Source of the DNA: Bugulina stolonifera
Lineage: Eukaryota; Bryozoa; Gymnolaemata; Cheilostomatida; Bugulidae
DNA length: 64,000 nucleotides
Assembly (NCBI GenBank): GCA_935421135.1
Contig: OW285194.1
Location: 10,315,376-10,379,375, forward strand
Reading direction: 5' to 3'
Shown: positions 23,095-35,270 of the stretch, one piece after another
Numbering within the stretch: the first letter of the stretch is position 1
How the letters are laid out: each line of letters opens with the position of its first letter
The notes under the pieces: model-generated
What the model saw: only the letters and a program-made list of their open reading frames with translations
Database searches by the model: none
What the model was told of the DNA's origin: nothing
Translations under genes and position numbers: made by a program

Positions 23095-23325
23095 CTACCC
23101 TCGACAGTCCCGTGGCAGATCATATCCTCGACAGTCCCGTGGCGGAACATATCCACAACAGTCCTCTGGCGGATCATATCCACAACAATCCCATGGTGGA
23201 TCATATCCACAACAATCCTCCGGAGGATAATATCCTCAACAATCCCAAAGCAGATCATATCCACAACAATCCCCTGGGGGATCATATCCTCAACAATCCC
23301 ATGGCGGATCATATCCTCGACAAAA
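23095..23325 (+). repeat. 24-bp coding repeat in exon 3 of gene C
   Basis: About nine tandem units of 24 bp encode SYPQQSxGG-type octapeptides in the ancestral frame. Gene D has only a remnant of this region, so exon 3 is 189 bp (63 codons) longer in C. A point change in one unit creates the TAA at 23228. Confidence 0.85.
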
Positions 23326-24382
23326 TCCTCAAAGATACTGTAAGTTCAGTTACACATGTATAAGCTAGCAGTAGTTTAGTGTCTAATATAGCAATTACTA
23401 GTAATTTATACTCTGTTTATAAACAATGGATAATTCTCTTACTGCTTTATGTTTATAGTTATGACTATGACATGATGTCATGCGCGTATATGCGTGCTAA
23501 AATCTGGCACCAACAAACAGTCTGTGACAAATTTTAAGTTATTTTTCTCACAACTTTCAAAGTTTCAAATGCATGACACAGTATGATATAATTATGTATG
23601 AAGCAGTAGAGTATACAATGTCATGTAAACGTATGTGTGTTACCCTATAATATCGTTGCAGATGTAAGAGAATGGGGCAACTGGGGTCACTGGTCTCGTT
23701 GTGACAGAACTTGTGGAGGTGGAGTACAGAGGAGATACAGGAGATGTGACAGCTCACCCCGCTACGGATATGGACATTCTTCCAACGCAAACTGCCACGG
23801 TCTCAGAGACGCTCAAAGAAGGTGTAACACTCACTGCTGCCCGGGCAAAACATTATTCTCTTTTTTTTGAATTTTACAAATATTCTGAAGGTTATTACCA
23901 CTTGGTAAGTTAAATCATAAAGCAGCGCAAATTTTAAACATTTTTTGTGTGCATGTCAACTATAATTTAGATTTTATATTTACATATAGGTGCCCTTTGC
24001 ACTACTAAGCTAAAAAGTTGATTATTTTACACATAATTTGCATGTATAACGTCTAAAATGTATCTTATTATTTCATATACATGTACATGTATATGACACA
24101 CAAATACAATGACATGATGACACATTGTGTCTTCGTCTTTGTAGTTGATGGCCGATGGGGACAATGGAATAACTGGTCCATCAAACGGTACAGTCAATCA
24201 CATTCTTCACACGCCCGACAAACCAGAAGCCGATACTGTGAGAACCAGAGATGTGGCGGTAGAAGATGCCATGGCAGCGCTGATCAGACCAGATATGTCC
24301 CCAGTAAGTAAACTATATTGCTGCCAGCAGTTGGATCATAATTTTGTGATAAGCGTTTGTAGTAAATACTCATATATGCTAA

Positions 24383-25194
24383 AGGGTATGCTACATGGAC
24401 GCACAACTTCTGCGAATATCGCCAGTTTAAACAACGGAAAACGTTGTTAGGTGCTACACAGAAGTTGCGTTTTTATTGTAAATAAAAGAAGTTGTCTACT
24501 CATTAATTTAACTGAAGGCAAGAGTAAATAAATCTAAGGAATTATTGTAACCTGTGAACCTACAAAAAGATAATTGGGGGTTGTGATACATTTACATTCA
24601 ATCTCTTTAGGATTAGCCCCTCCATATTGTAGCTGAAATTAAAACCTCCACTATTTTAGCAATATATCAGAACACGCAGGTTGAAATATTTCTGCTTGGT
24701 GAAAACTAAGTTCAACTAAATGTTTCCTATACGTAACGAGCACCTGAGAGGCTTGACTTGAATTAATTTATGGTTTAGGATGCACACGATAGCTTGACTG
24801 TTGATTTAATTTATTTACCTTGTGCTTATAATAAGGATTGAACTTCTCCCACAACGCTGGTCTTTTGTTGGATTAATTTAAACAACATAGCTATACAGCT
24901 TTCGTCCATTTTGCGGTCAGTAGAGTATAGCACAAATTTAAATTAAATTATCAAATTAATTTTAATTTATTCAATGGTTTTATTTTATTATCCTAAAAGC
25001 TAAACTCAACTGCTAGCACTTTGTCAAAGCATCTTAAGTTAGCTGTAGCCAATCAACACTCGATTCGCATTTTGTAACGTTAAAAGTTTATAGCATGCAA
25101 TAAACATGCGATTTAGCAAAAGTTCAACATCAGTAATCGCAAAACGCAAAAGTTATGCGATTCGCATAAAGTTTGCGTTCGTGTAGCATACCCT
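24383..25194. mobile_element. Harbinger-like MITE in intron 5 of gene C
   Basis: Termini AGGGTATGCTACATGGACGCA and the complement of TGCGTTCGTGTAGCATACCCT are imperfect inverted repeats. The flanks are TAA (24380-24382) and TAA (25195-25197), a 3-bp TWA target duplication typical of PIF/Harbinger. Gene D at the same intron position has an empty site. There is no transposase ORF in the 812 bp, so it is non-autonomous. Confidence 0.85.
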
Positions 25195-25514
25195 TAATTA
25201 TGTTAACATTGCCAACTTGATGCTTGTAGAACCACCATCTTACTACAGCCCACCCAGACACTACAGCCCAGCCAGCCACCGCCAACCAGCCTACCCCAGA
25301 CAGTCTACCAGCAACCCTTGTTACTAAGCTAGTCACGGCCACTATTGCCAGATAGCCTGATGCTGCTGATGAAGTTTCTAAATGGTTGCTTATTGGATGT
25401 TTGCTTGTTGTTAATGTTGCTGCCAGTTTTAAAAGTGGCTTTATGTTACCTCTTTAAGTTTTAAATTTTTGAGAAAGTTTGTTATAATATCTATTTGATT
25501 AAAATTTGCTTTAA

Positions 25515-25520
25515 AATAAA
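25515..25520 (+). promoter_or_regulatory. Relic polyadenylation signal of gene C
   Basis: AATAAA at the position matching that of gene D (38845-38850). Confidence 0.5.
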
Positions 25521-26180
25521 CTATGCATGCCCCAGACTTTGATGCGGCCATATTCTGATTTATTTCCAGAGTACATATGCAGAGAGACAACCCCGATACT
25601 ATTAATAAATTACCAGAATGTAATATACTGAGTAAATACTATGATTGAATATAGTAACTGCGCTTGGAGTTGTCTACTCTATCTCCTGACTTCTTAAGAT
25701 AAATCAGAGCACATTTACTTTTGAGTTCATAAGTGAAGGTTAGGTTCTTTGCTGTTAAGTACGTATATGTACCTTGCACATTGTACAGGTATATGCAGGT
25801 CCTTTGTACATTTCACATGTGGTATAAATGTCAAGTAACCTGTCGCTAAACATATAAAATGCACAATTATTTCGCTGATACAGCTGACAAAAAACAACCC
25901 AAGTTTTGCAGTTTTTAACAATGACATTATAACTATCTGCAAAATAGACGTGATATCTAACCATGCTAGTGACAAGAGGGATTTAGCCAAAGAAGGTCCC
26001 TTTGTACAAAGAAAAAGGATCCTATATTTTACCGTTTTTAATCGTTGACAGTTTAGTTCTTGCGGTAATTAACCCTTTCTGCTACCAACTGCAGTACAAT
26101 ATAAAATCTGCAAAAAATTAGATGATAATTATTGAATGTCACCATTTTAACAAGGTGTGAGAAAGAGCTAAAGACATATT

Positions 26181-26510
26181 ATACATCAAGAAGTTATCTT
26201 CTCTTCAAACAAGCAAAATATATTATAATTGTACATCAAGAAGTTATCCCCTCTCCAGACAAGCAAAAGACATAATCGTACATCAAGAAGTTATCCTCTC
26301 TCTAAACAAGCAGAAGACATTATAATCGTACATCAAGAAGTTATCCCCTCTCCAAACAAGCAAAAGACATTAATTAGTCATACATCAAGAAGTTATCTTT
26401 TTTCCGAACAAGAAAAGAGCAATAAGTATTATATACCACAACCAAAGTTGTCTATATTATATCCCAAGAAGTTATCCTCTCTCTTCTAATAGCATAAGAC
26501 AATGTTATAG
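26181..26510. repeat. About 50-bp tandem repeat, 6 diverged copies
   Basis: Units contain CATCAAGAAGTTATCCTCTC followed by AAACAAGCAAAAGACAT. The last copies are the most degraded. Confidence 0.85.
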
Positions 26511-27659
26511 CCCCAACTATCTGTCACATTATTGAATACACAGGGTCTTTCTTAGTTAACCAATTAAATTGACTCTAAGTTTAAATAGAAGCTCCCTTAA
26601 CACCTGACAATATTTTAGCGCAATAATACTATAATTACTTATTTGTTAATTCGTAGTAGTATAATCAAGTCGCCATTCATTATTTTACGATCTCGTAAAC
26701 AGATTGTTCATTGTAATCTTTCTATTGGTATCTTAATGTACGTACAGATATTTATAATTTATATACTAGTAGGGTTATGGTTAAATAGACGTGTTAATTG
26801 GATTAAGAGATTTGTGTAAATAGAGTAAATAATTGTAGTCAAGTCAAATATAGATATACAAAAGTGTTGCAAATGAGAGATTTGGTTTATTGATCTTACA
26901 TGACATGAGATAGTAGAGAATACGTGATTGTAAGATACTAATCCCTGAAAATTGAGATAGATAAGCAAAAATTAAACTGGCGTTGTAAAATAAGTAACTG
27001 TCGAAATTGTTGGGCAGTAATTCATGATAAAGCGCAATAGTATTCTGGATCACTTACTGATTGCAAAATGAGGAAATTATGAAATAATAGTTTTATTTTG
27101 GAATAGTCGTATCGTATATAAATTGAAAGCTTGATGAAATACTTCCATAACAGTGTAAATTACGTGTAGTAATAGTAATCTTGTATACCTGTGTATCGGC
27201 TTATGTGCATTGCATGTTCAGTGAGCTTCCCTGAACTGGCCCATTTTCCAAGGACGACTGAATGATCCCTACTTACCTACTATGATATCCCCATTGGAGT
27301 CAACCAGCATCGTCATCTTTGGATGTATTTCCTTACTTCTTCGATAGTATCTCGATCTATCCTTGACTGTTCGGAGCTCCTGACGAGCCCCGCATTCTAT
27401 AACATTCATTGAACATTGACATTTGTAACTGGAATTATCCTTTAATACTGATTCGAAGTAGATGCTAATTAAGGTAAGTTAGAAGTTAGTATAAGTAAGT
27501 CACATTTTTAAAGGTAAATGTCTTAAATGGTCCCTCTTGAATCATCCCCACATAACTCATAACATAGTAGTTGTAGAAATTTTCTTCCCTCGGTGTTGAG
27601 AAGCATAAATAGACTCTAGTTTTAGTTCCATCACAAAGGGTAGATAACTCATAATTCCT
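26511..27659. other. Intergenic, no gene seen
   Basis: AT-rich spacer between the two segmental duplication copies. I find no exon or clear repeat. Confidence 0.5.
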
Positions 27660-27948
27660 AACTTCATTTCTCTTGTTGATTTTAATAATTGCCTCCTCTT
27701 GTTCTTAGCTGTAGCAACATCTAATGCTTAGTTGTCTATTTGATTTGTAAAATAATTATACTAATCGGTACACTTTCATCACTTTCCTTATACCTTTGTT
27801 ACACTCTCATTGATTTCCTACAAACAATCGCAAAACTTTAGAGTTCTTTCAACTCTGTTTCAGAAGCATTAAATGAAATACATTTTCAATTGTAGCACTT
27901 ACATGGCGTTCTATTATATCAATAATGGCAATGGTAATAATAAATATC
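27660..27948. repeat. Rearranged flank: joins two distant segments
   Basis: 27660-27815 matches 5895-6050 (after gene A), and the directly following 27815-27925 matches 12370-12500 (before the lectin gene). The two matches are 6 kb apart on the left side of the window but contiguous here. Confidence 0.75.
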
Positions 27949-29666
27949 TAGTGCTGGGCGGTTTTGATTTGCATGTGCATTCAGTTTTTTTGCCGATTTT
28001 TCTAAAAAAACTGAATGAAACCGAAGTTGTCTTTCCACCCTTGATTTGATTCAGTTTTTTTAATTCATAAAAAAACACCGAACCGAACCGGAAATGAAAT
28101 ACTCAATATTGGGAGTTGTTGCACCCTGCTTTTAAGCTGTAATGGCGGCCATTTTTAATTCTCCCTAACAAATTGTAACTATTAAATGACAATTATCCAA
28201 AATAATATAGAAGTATTGTAAAGGTCACGCGCAGCCTCCCGACTACATGACACTCTTTATATATTACTCATATTACTCATATACTCATCCTTGCATTATA
28301 TCTGCTTGTACCCATTGTCTATGTAGTTGAATGTTACCTGTACACTTTTTATATGCATTACTGAGTCGTTATACCCGTTTTATACCCATGTAAAGAGGCC
28401 CGTCCTCTCAGAATTACTTAATATTGAATCTGCATATGATCTAGATAATTTTAAGCATCTTTTGTCGACCTCGACCCATTTTAGGTTGGCCATCGGGCTT
28501 CCGGCCACCATATTGTTGTGCAATTTCCGAACGACCCTACGTCGTCTTTTTACGACACTACGTCGGCTTTTTTACTGGAACTTCCTCCGGAAGTTCTATT
28601 ACTATAATATAAAGGATTGTTTTTCCAATAGTTGTCTCAGTTCATGCTTTGATCTCAATAAAGACACATCTAATATACTTATATACAGAGACTTTTGCTT
28701 CGTAGTTAGGTCAGTCTAATTGTTAAGGTCTTCGAGCTTGCAACCCGAACTTTCTACTAGGTCGGATAAATCTCTTTCTCAATATAGCACACAAGCATTA
28801 ACTCGAAATCATATGGGTTGCCTTTAGTAGTTACTTGACTGCTAGTACCTGTTAATCTTTCATGTAATGAGAACGCCTAGCACCACTCATAGGCACTTCA
28901 TTTTGGACGCGGGAGTCGTCTTAGGATGACCTAAAAACCTAAAAACCGTTACAGTATAACAACTGGAATTCCGTGAGACTAAAGTAAATCATCTCTGGGT
29001 GACAATGATGGCTGTAGCCAAGTTTTTATTCAAATGATGACATGGAATTATAAAGATTGAAATATGAATAACATAAATTCACGCGTTCGGAGTTTCAGCT
29101 ATTACCGGAAATAGCCGCCGTTTTCATTTTGTTCAATAATTTGCAATAATTAATGTAAACATTAATTATTTATAAAATTATGCAAGTTTGACTACTAGAA
29201 TCAAATGAAAACTACAGTAAGCCCTTACTGGGGGACATTGATGGTTGCAGCTAAGTCTGTATTCCAAGGATGGCATCGAATTATAAGGATTAAAAGAAGC
29301 ACTAAAATGGCAGGCATTTTCATTTAGTTTAATAGTTAACAATTATTAAATATTTATTATTTATAATAATATGCAATCATAACTGCTATAATGGAGTGAA
29401 ACTACAATAAATAACCACTGGGTGATAATATTATGGTTGCAGCTAAGTCTAAATTCCAAGGATGGCATCGAATTATAATGATTGAAAGAAGCATAACATA
29501 AATTCACGTGTTTTCAGCGCCAGTCATTATTGAAAGTGGGTGCGCTAAGAGGCCAGGAACAGTTTGAATTTTAAAACCAAATAAACGTCTTAAATTTTGG
29601 CGGTCTTTGAACCGCAAGAAAAACAAACCGAAAAACTGAATGACACCGAAGCACCACTCAGCACTA
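27949..29666. mobile_element. hAT-like non-autonomous element, 1.7 kb
   Basis: Starts TAGTGCTGGGCGG and ends CCACTCAGCACTA, giving an inverted terminal match TAGTGCTGRGYGG. Its flanks TAAATATC and ATAATATC agree at 6 of 8 positions; a TA target duplication is the alternative reading. It splits the duplicated 5' flank of the lectin pseudogene. Inside, three diverged direct repeats of about 180-220 bp (from about 29000, 29225 and 29420) share GGTTGCAGCTAAGTCT and AAGGATGGCATCGAATTATAA. The open frame at 28327-28719 shows no transposase motif I recognise. Confidence 0.65.
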
Positions 29667-29786
29667 ATAATATCTATAATCACCATTAAATTACCTGCTA
29701 ATAGCAAATAATTATGCTTACTAAAAATTCTTTCAGTCTTTCTTTCGGGCTGTGGGAGCAGAACTAGCAAGATCTCAAACATCATC

Positions 29787-30214
29787 ATGATATTTATCAA
29801 TGCTGCCTTTGGTAAGTCTATGGGATTCACAACAGATTTTTAACAAAAAATGTTGTATATAGAATCTACCAAATTTAACCAGTTGTTAACAAAACCAAAT
29901 AGTTACACCAAAATAAAATATGTAAATATAGTCATAGCGTAGATAATCATGCACGTATTATATGTTTTTGTCATGTAACCTGTTTTGCAAGCCTTTGTAC
30001 AAATATAATAATAATGTTCCAGATAATTCATGATAAATTTTAGCTTTCGTCAAACATGTAATTTACAAAGTACACTGCAGCTACCAGAAAGAGGGTATGT
30101 TCAGAAGGTACAGAATTCCATTGGCTAAGTATGAAAGGACGACGCTTGCTACTAAAGAACAGCACATCTCATAGTGAATGTGTCCAGCAGTGTCTCAAAA
30201 CAGATGGATATTGA
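29787..30214 (+). pseudogene. Truncated pseudogene of the PAN/FTP lectin
   Basis: Exon 1 relic 29787-29811 (MIFINAAF then the gtaagt donor) and an exon 2 relic from about 30045 with SYQKEGMFRRYRI, LAKYERTT. A one-base insertion after ACTAAA breaks the frame just before the first PAN cysteines; the shifted frame continues as SECVQQCLKTDG and then ends in TGA at 30212-30214. After that point homology to the intact gene (12641-14755) stops: the rest of the PAN module and the whole lectin domain are missing. The following DNA to about 30700 is unrelated and not identified. Confidence 0.8.
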
Positions 30215-30759
30215 ATGGAGGCTGAGGAGGAAAAAAGAAGTCAGACAAGCCTATTTAGACAGTTGAAGCAAGGATTTCGAAGAGAAAAGAACAACTGATA
30301 CTGAGAAAGGACTGCTGTCTTAGTACATTGTATATATTGACATTGTGATCCTGCTTCTGTATTGCATTGTATTTTTGTTGTGAATATTTGTATTTTTAAA
30401 TCTATTCTCTTCCTGTTGTCATTGTAATTATTGTTATCATCCTTATCCTTAATTTATATTGACAAATTATGTATTATAAAAATCAAACAGTTGGTCATTC
30501 TGGTGCCTTCAGACACTCCATCTCTATTCAGCAGTAAATCTCCTAGCTTCATTCTATTTAGTTAGGCTTAGAGTTAGATGGCCACGCTCTTGGGAGAACC
30601 CTTAGTGTAATAGGGTTGTGTGTTCCTGCCTTCTGGTAGCAGACAATCGGCAAGTCTATTACAATATTTCTTGGGTGGATGTGATGTTAGTTTCTATACG
30701 AGAAATTTTCAATTTGACTATAGTTAGAAGCTCGATGTTGCATCCACAAAAATATCCAT

Positions 30760-30850
30760 TTCCAGACTGGGGTTCAAACCTGAGACCTCTACAGAATCCA
30801 ATCACCTAGAACATTAAACAGAACACATGACCACTACACTAGCTTAACAA
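30760..30850 (-). mobile_element. tRNA-derived SINE, reverse strand (second copy)
   Basis: Partner of the SINE at 18720-18810. The minus strand here has the better B box, GGTTTGAACCCC, and the A box GCTAGTGTAGTGG. Confidence 0.5.
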
Positions 30851-32073
30851 CTATGAAAAAGTAAGTTTCACTGGTGATCGCATTGTACATTGCCCTTCCG
30901 CAACTGCACACAAGGTACTCTTCACATTATGGCCTCCTTGCTATATAATAATGGGGTGACAAGGGGCTTGGCCATTTATTATAACTAACAACGCGTTATA
31001 GAAAATTGGCCAAGGCCCTTACCCTACCCATTACATGACACACCTTGTTTCTAGCCAATAGTTTATGGGAAGCAAAGAGTTTTTAAGTAAAGAATGAAAC
31101 TTTGGAATTTGGTTCACTTCATGTTGCGAAATCGCAATGGCGCTAATCACAAATTGGAAATGTATAATTATTCAGTAGAAAGTAGTGATCAAAATAGCAT
31201 TTTTCAGAAATATTTGAAGCATTGAATAACCATGTAATCCAATAAGTTACAAATATGATTAGTCATTGTAGTAGCTACATTTACATGTACATTTGTATGC
31301 TTAATTAAATACTATAATTAAAGTGAAAACTATGATTTAACCACATACTTTGATAATATGATATCAGTTATAAACTGGGAATATCCTGTGGAATTTTTAC
31401 ATAGTAATTTGATGTTGAGCTAAACAGTATTCTTCTTCCGCTTAATTGTATAAAGTCATACAACAATTGCTCATCAATGATATGTGGAAGTTACCTGACA
31501 GGTGAATTATAAGATCTGTTGATCAAAAAGAGAAGAGTCATGCTTCTATTTACCTGTAGTTATACTGTTTAGCTATTAGAATGTTTTATTATGTATACAT
31601 TACTAATTGACCTTTGTAAATTGAATGACTTACATAATATTATGCAAATAATGAGTAATACGCTACCTTTTACACTGTGGATAGAAAGGAATTTTTAGCA
31701 CTTATGTACAGTGTAGTTCAAAATGTCATAACGTATTTTCTTTCTTACATTGTGCAATGATGTATAATTGCGTTGCTAAATTTTAATACCAAAAACAGCT
31801 TGAGTGGAACATCTCCTTTCTTATAAAAGAAGTACTTTCACAATTTTTGGTCTTTGAACTGATAAAATAAGTGATAGTTAATATAATTTATTTGTGCCAA
31901 ACAAATTTATTTCTGTACCAATTGACCTACAGTCTAGTTAAACATTCAGTATCGGAAACATAAAAGTGAATAACTTGTGGTTTTTAGAGGTTATACAATA
32001 ACTGGGGAAATGCACCTGCACTAATAATAAACCACATTATGGTCCAGATTTTCCAATTGTTTGACTAACAACT

Positions 32074-32965
32074 CACTGTTTGCTATTGTTGAGATTATTT
32101 TACTAGAATGTAGAAACGTCATTGGTGTAAAACACTAAGCAGTAAATACTGCAATACCATCAAAATAATATTTTAGCTACATGTACATGTACACCTATGC
32201 ACATGTACATGTACACCTATGCACTTCTTTTAACATATTATCTACATTTATATACTTGTACATGTATATGTATATACAATATTCTCCGTAGGCCTAATCA
32301 TTACTATTATAACAATATTGCTAGGCCTTAATGCTCAGTTTTTTCTCTGTGAATATTAATATTGTTGTGATATCAGACCCTCATGACTCAGGTATTTATC
32401 TACACATGTATATGTACATGTATATGTGTAAACTTGTTGCATCAGCAGCAGCCATTCTCATAACATTTGTAGTTTTATTGTTTCGCAAGGCTGAGGCCAA
32501 CATTTCTTCTACCTAAATCCAGTTCTACACCCACACTTTTGGTACAGGCCCCTCTGGTGCCTCCTCGTATGTCTTAGTCATCCCTGCCAATGCCCTATTA
32601 CACTTTGAATAATTTATGTATTATTGTTTTAGTGGGTGATTCATGTAGGACGACTATCCATCGCCTACCCCTCTATCCCCACCAGCTGCAAACGGCAGCC
32701 ATTTTATTTTATATAAGGCGATATGTAATTTTCTATACTACGTGTAGTTCAGCTGCTGATGGGACTTCAATAAGGAAACCCATATTTCCTTAAATATATT
32801 CATATTTCTTCGGTGAACTCTAGGAGAATCTTAGCCTAAGCTCCTCCAATCAACTTAAGCCAATGCAACTAGGCCATACTTAATCATAAGTAAATAAAGA
32901 CAGCGCACTCGGACCCATTGTTCTTACTAAGGCCCAAGTATAAAGACATCATTGCTAGTTCATAC
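32074..32965. mobile_element. 890-bp insertion private to copy 2
   Basis: At 20010 in copy 1 the sequence AACTCAGTCCTTCTC is continuous; in copy 2 it is split, with ACTCA present at both edges (about 32069-32073 and 32966-32970), a possible 5-bp target duplication. The insert begins with ACATGTACAT repeats and has an AATAAAGAC motif near its 3' end. A solo LTR or a SINE-like element are both possible; I could not classify it. Confidence 0.5.
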
Positions 32966-34414
32966 TCAGCCCTTCTCCGTGATTGTTAAGTAAGGAAGAC
33001 AATAGACCACTCTTGGACCTCTAGTGCGCTTTAAACTTTTTAAAATAGTTATTACATTACAATGTAATTTCTTTCAACAAAATTATAACACATCAACGGT
33101 AGAGCTAAACATCTTATGGTAAAATAGACTGTACACAGTGCGCTATCAGCTTTTCTTGCACTAATTACTAAATGCAATTGTACATGTAGAGTATAGTGTT
33201 AACCCAATATTATTATAAAGCTTTGCAAGTACTGTAATAGACAACACCTACGCTGAGGTCAGGGATGTAAAAACTATTTTTATCTAATGGATTTTACCTT
33301 AACACTGATTGATTGACTTACAATCGTCTAACCAATGCAAAACAAAATTACATCCTGCAAATTAAGAAACACTTTGTCTGACCTTTATGACAGTCAACTT
33401 ATTACAAGAAGCCAAGCAAAACATACAGACTTAATTAATTTATATTAACAGTCTGAATAAAATTAACACCTCTTAGGCAAGCGTGTCTGGTGTCACACTT
33501 GTAATGTTAAGTAATCATACTTACGGTTTTTGGAAATCTTACACTTAATTCCGATAATTATTTGCTTCCTCTCACATGTTTCAGTCATGCAGTTGGTGTG
33601 TCACGGCCAACTTAAAAGTCGGTTTGCATGTTGTTGATATTCTCTACAGAAATAATAAAAAGTAAAACTGGAATTTAAATATTCAATTTACAAAATCCAC
33701 TCCTGAGATTACAGCATCCGGTGGCAATATCTACATGTATTTTGGTGTCATGCTGAGCATTGACAGCCAATGGCAGTGGACCACAATCTCTCCACGAGTG
33801 TGCTAGTACTAGAGTAATGCAGAATCCTACACTGCTGCAAGAGTGGTGTATATATTGCTGTAGAAGCTAAATTTAAATCAACACATTGGTGTAACGACAG
33901 CTGCAGCAATATTGGGACATTTCAATTTTTCAAACTGTGGATGTAAAATATTACTGATGAAACTTTTCTAAGAGAATATTAGAAATTAATGAAGTTTATG
34001 GATTGCTTTGTGTAAACCTAATTTTTTTCCTTCAGCTCCACATTTAACAGCTCAAACATACACACCTTATTTAGAATAGTAACCATGGTAATAGCCTACT
34101 GAATAAATAGATTTAGCTGAAGATTCCAATTCACCATTTGAATACTTTTTAAGATTCTAAGCATCTGATTAATTGCTGTCTGCCTTGGATAAAATTAATT
34201 TTAAATTGCATTAACGGCTTACAAGGAGTACGACAGGTCTCATTTGCTTAGGTATATCCGATGACTCAACAACCATATCTGGTATAAATTTGGTATTTCT
34301 GCCTGGCTGAAATTGAGTACAAGCTATGTTTTAAACCCAAGCTTAGGCTCAGCAAAATCCTTTTCAAGGATAATCTCGATAATGAAGTATTATTTCATTT
34401 ATTGTAATACAGTA

Positions 34415-35270
34415 AACAAACAAACAATTTAAACAGTCACAGTACACTGTGAAAATGAATAATACTCCTCTGGAATTTAAAAATGAAACAAAATTTCTTG
34501 GTATCACCCTCGATGCTAACATTACTTTCAAACCACATTTGGCTCTACTTTATCGAAAACTGAAGCTTATTTTATTAATGATGAAAGCTGTACGATCATT
34601 CTTTAACCAAAAAACAATGGTGGAACTTTATTATGCCTTTTTTTATCCCCATCTTTTATATGGAATCGATTCTGGGGGCATGCGAATAAGACTACACTTA
34701 AACGCATCGCAGTCCTCCAGAAGGCAACTGTTAGAGTAATTTTAAACATTAAACCGAGAGAACCTGTTACCTCTCATTTTAAAACCCTACAGTAAAAGTC
34801 ATGCCAATTAAAATGCTTTTTGAATTTACCCCTTTAAAACTACTACTTAAAACCTTTCCTCCAGAACTTTTATTTTCACTGATGACAAAAAGCCATCACA
34901 ACACACGGCAACAAAGTCTTAAAACAAAGAAAGCCAACAACAAACGAGGTGAAAGGTCCTTGTTGAACACAGGAATTGTCCTGTACAACAAATACCTAAT
35001 GGGGGTGGAGACTGGCACCGCTGCCTGTCGCGTGGATGGTCTGGCTGCCCTCATGTGGGGGGTCGCTTAGGGCCGGTGGAGACTGCATGTCCCTGCTGTC
35101 CTTGCGTGGGGTGGTTCTGGGGCGGTGAAGAGCTTTTTAGTTGGGCAGCCTTTTCTCTAGCTTCAGGCTATCTGGTTTGTCCCTTTGCTTTTTTTATATA
35201 ATATGTCTTTTTAATATATTTTATATCTTTCAAAAATAGCAATAAACGCACTAAACTAAAAAAAAAAATG
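34415..35270 (+). mobile_element. 5'-truncated non-LTR retrotransposon (LINE)
   Basis: Absent at the matching place in copy 1 (near 21230). It encodes the C-terminal part of a LINE reverse transcriptase: FLGITLDANITFKPHL, KAVRSFF and FYPHLLYGI in one frame (34449 on), then after a frameshift WGHANKTTLKRIAVLQKA, and a further frame with HNTRQQSLKTKK. A stop (TAA near 34793) and frameshifts show that it is dead. It ends in an A run before 35270. The family (jockey/CR1/RTE-like) cannot be set from this fragment. Confidence 0.75.

Larger units (their letters stand above)
22399..25327 (+). pseudogene. Gene C: pseudogene of the TSR/Tyr-tail family
   Basis: The exon relics 22399-22402, 22721-22746, 23013-23339, 23662-23844, 24145-24303 and 25230-25327 align with gene D. 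Lesions relative to D: a 35-bp promoter deletion that removes the TATA box; a 16-bp deletion in the signal-peptide exon (26 instead of 42 bases), which shifts the frame; an in-frame TAA at 23228-23230 inside the Gly/Ser/Gln repeat of exon 3; and a splice donor changed from GT to GC after exon 4 (CCGG|GCAAAA). Exon 4 still reads as a good TSR (WGNWGHWSRC, CDRTCGGG) and exon 5 as the degenerate TSR (WGQWNNW, RSRYC), so decay is recent. Exon 6 ends SHRQPAYPRQSTSNPCY. Intron 5 hosts a Harbinger-like MITE. AATAAA remains at 25515-25520. Confidence 0.82.
18690..26140. repeat. Segmental duplication, copy 1 (with gene C)
   Basis: From the reverse SINE at about 18700 through gene C to about 26140, the sequence aligns collinearly with 30710-39240. 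Upstream non-coding DNA, all exons and the 3' flank are included. Copy 1 has a Harbinger-like MITE and an expanded 24-bp coding repeat that copy 2 lacks; copy 2 has a LINE fragment and an 890-bp insertion that copy 1 lacks. Confidence 0.85.

Noticed and set aside
23001..23363. 120-codon ORF in exon 3 of gene C
   Set aside because: It is the shifted frame of a tail repeat. With the 16-bp deletion it could be translated, but it would end at the first codons of exon 4 and has no family features.
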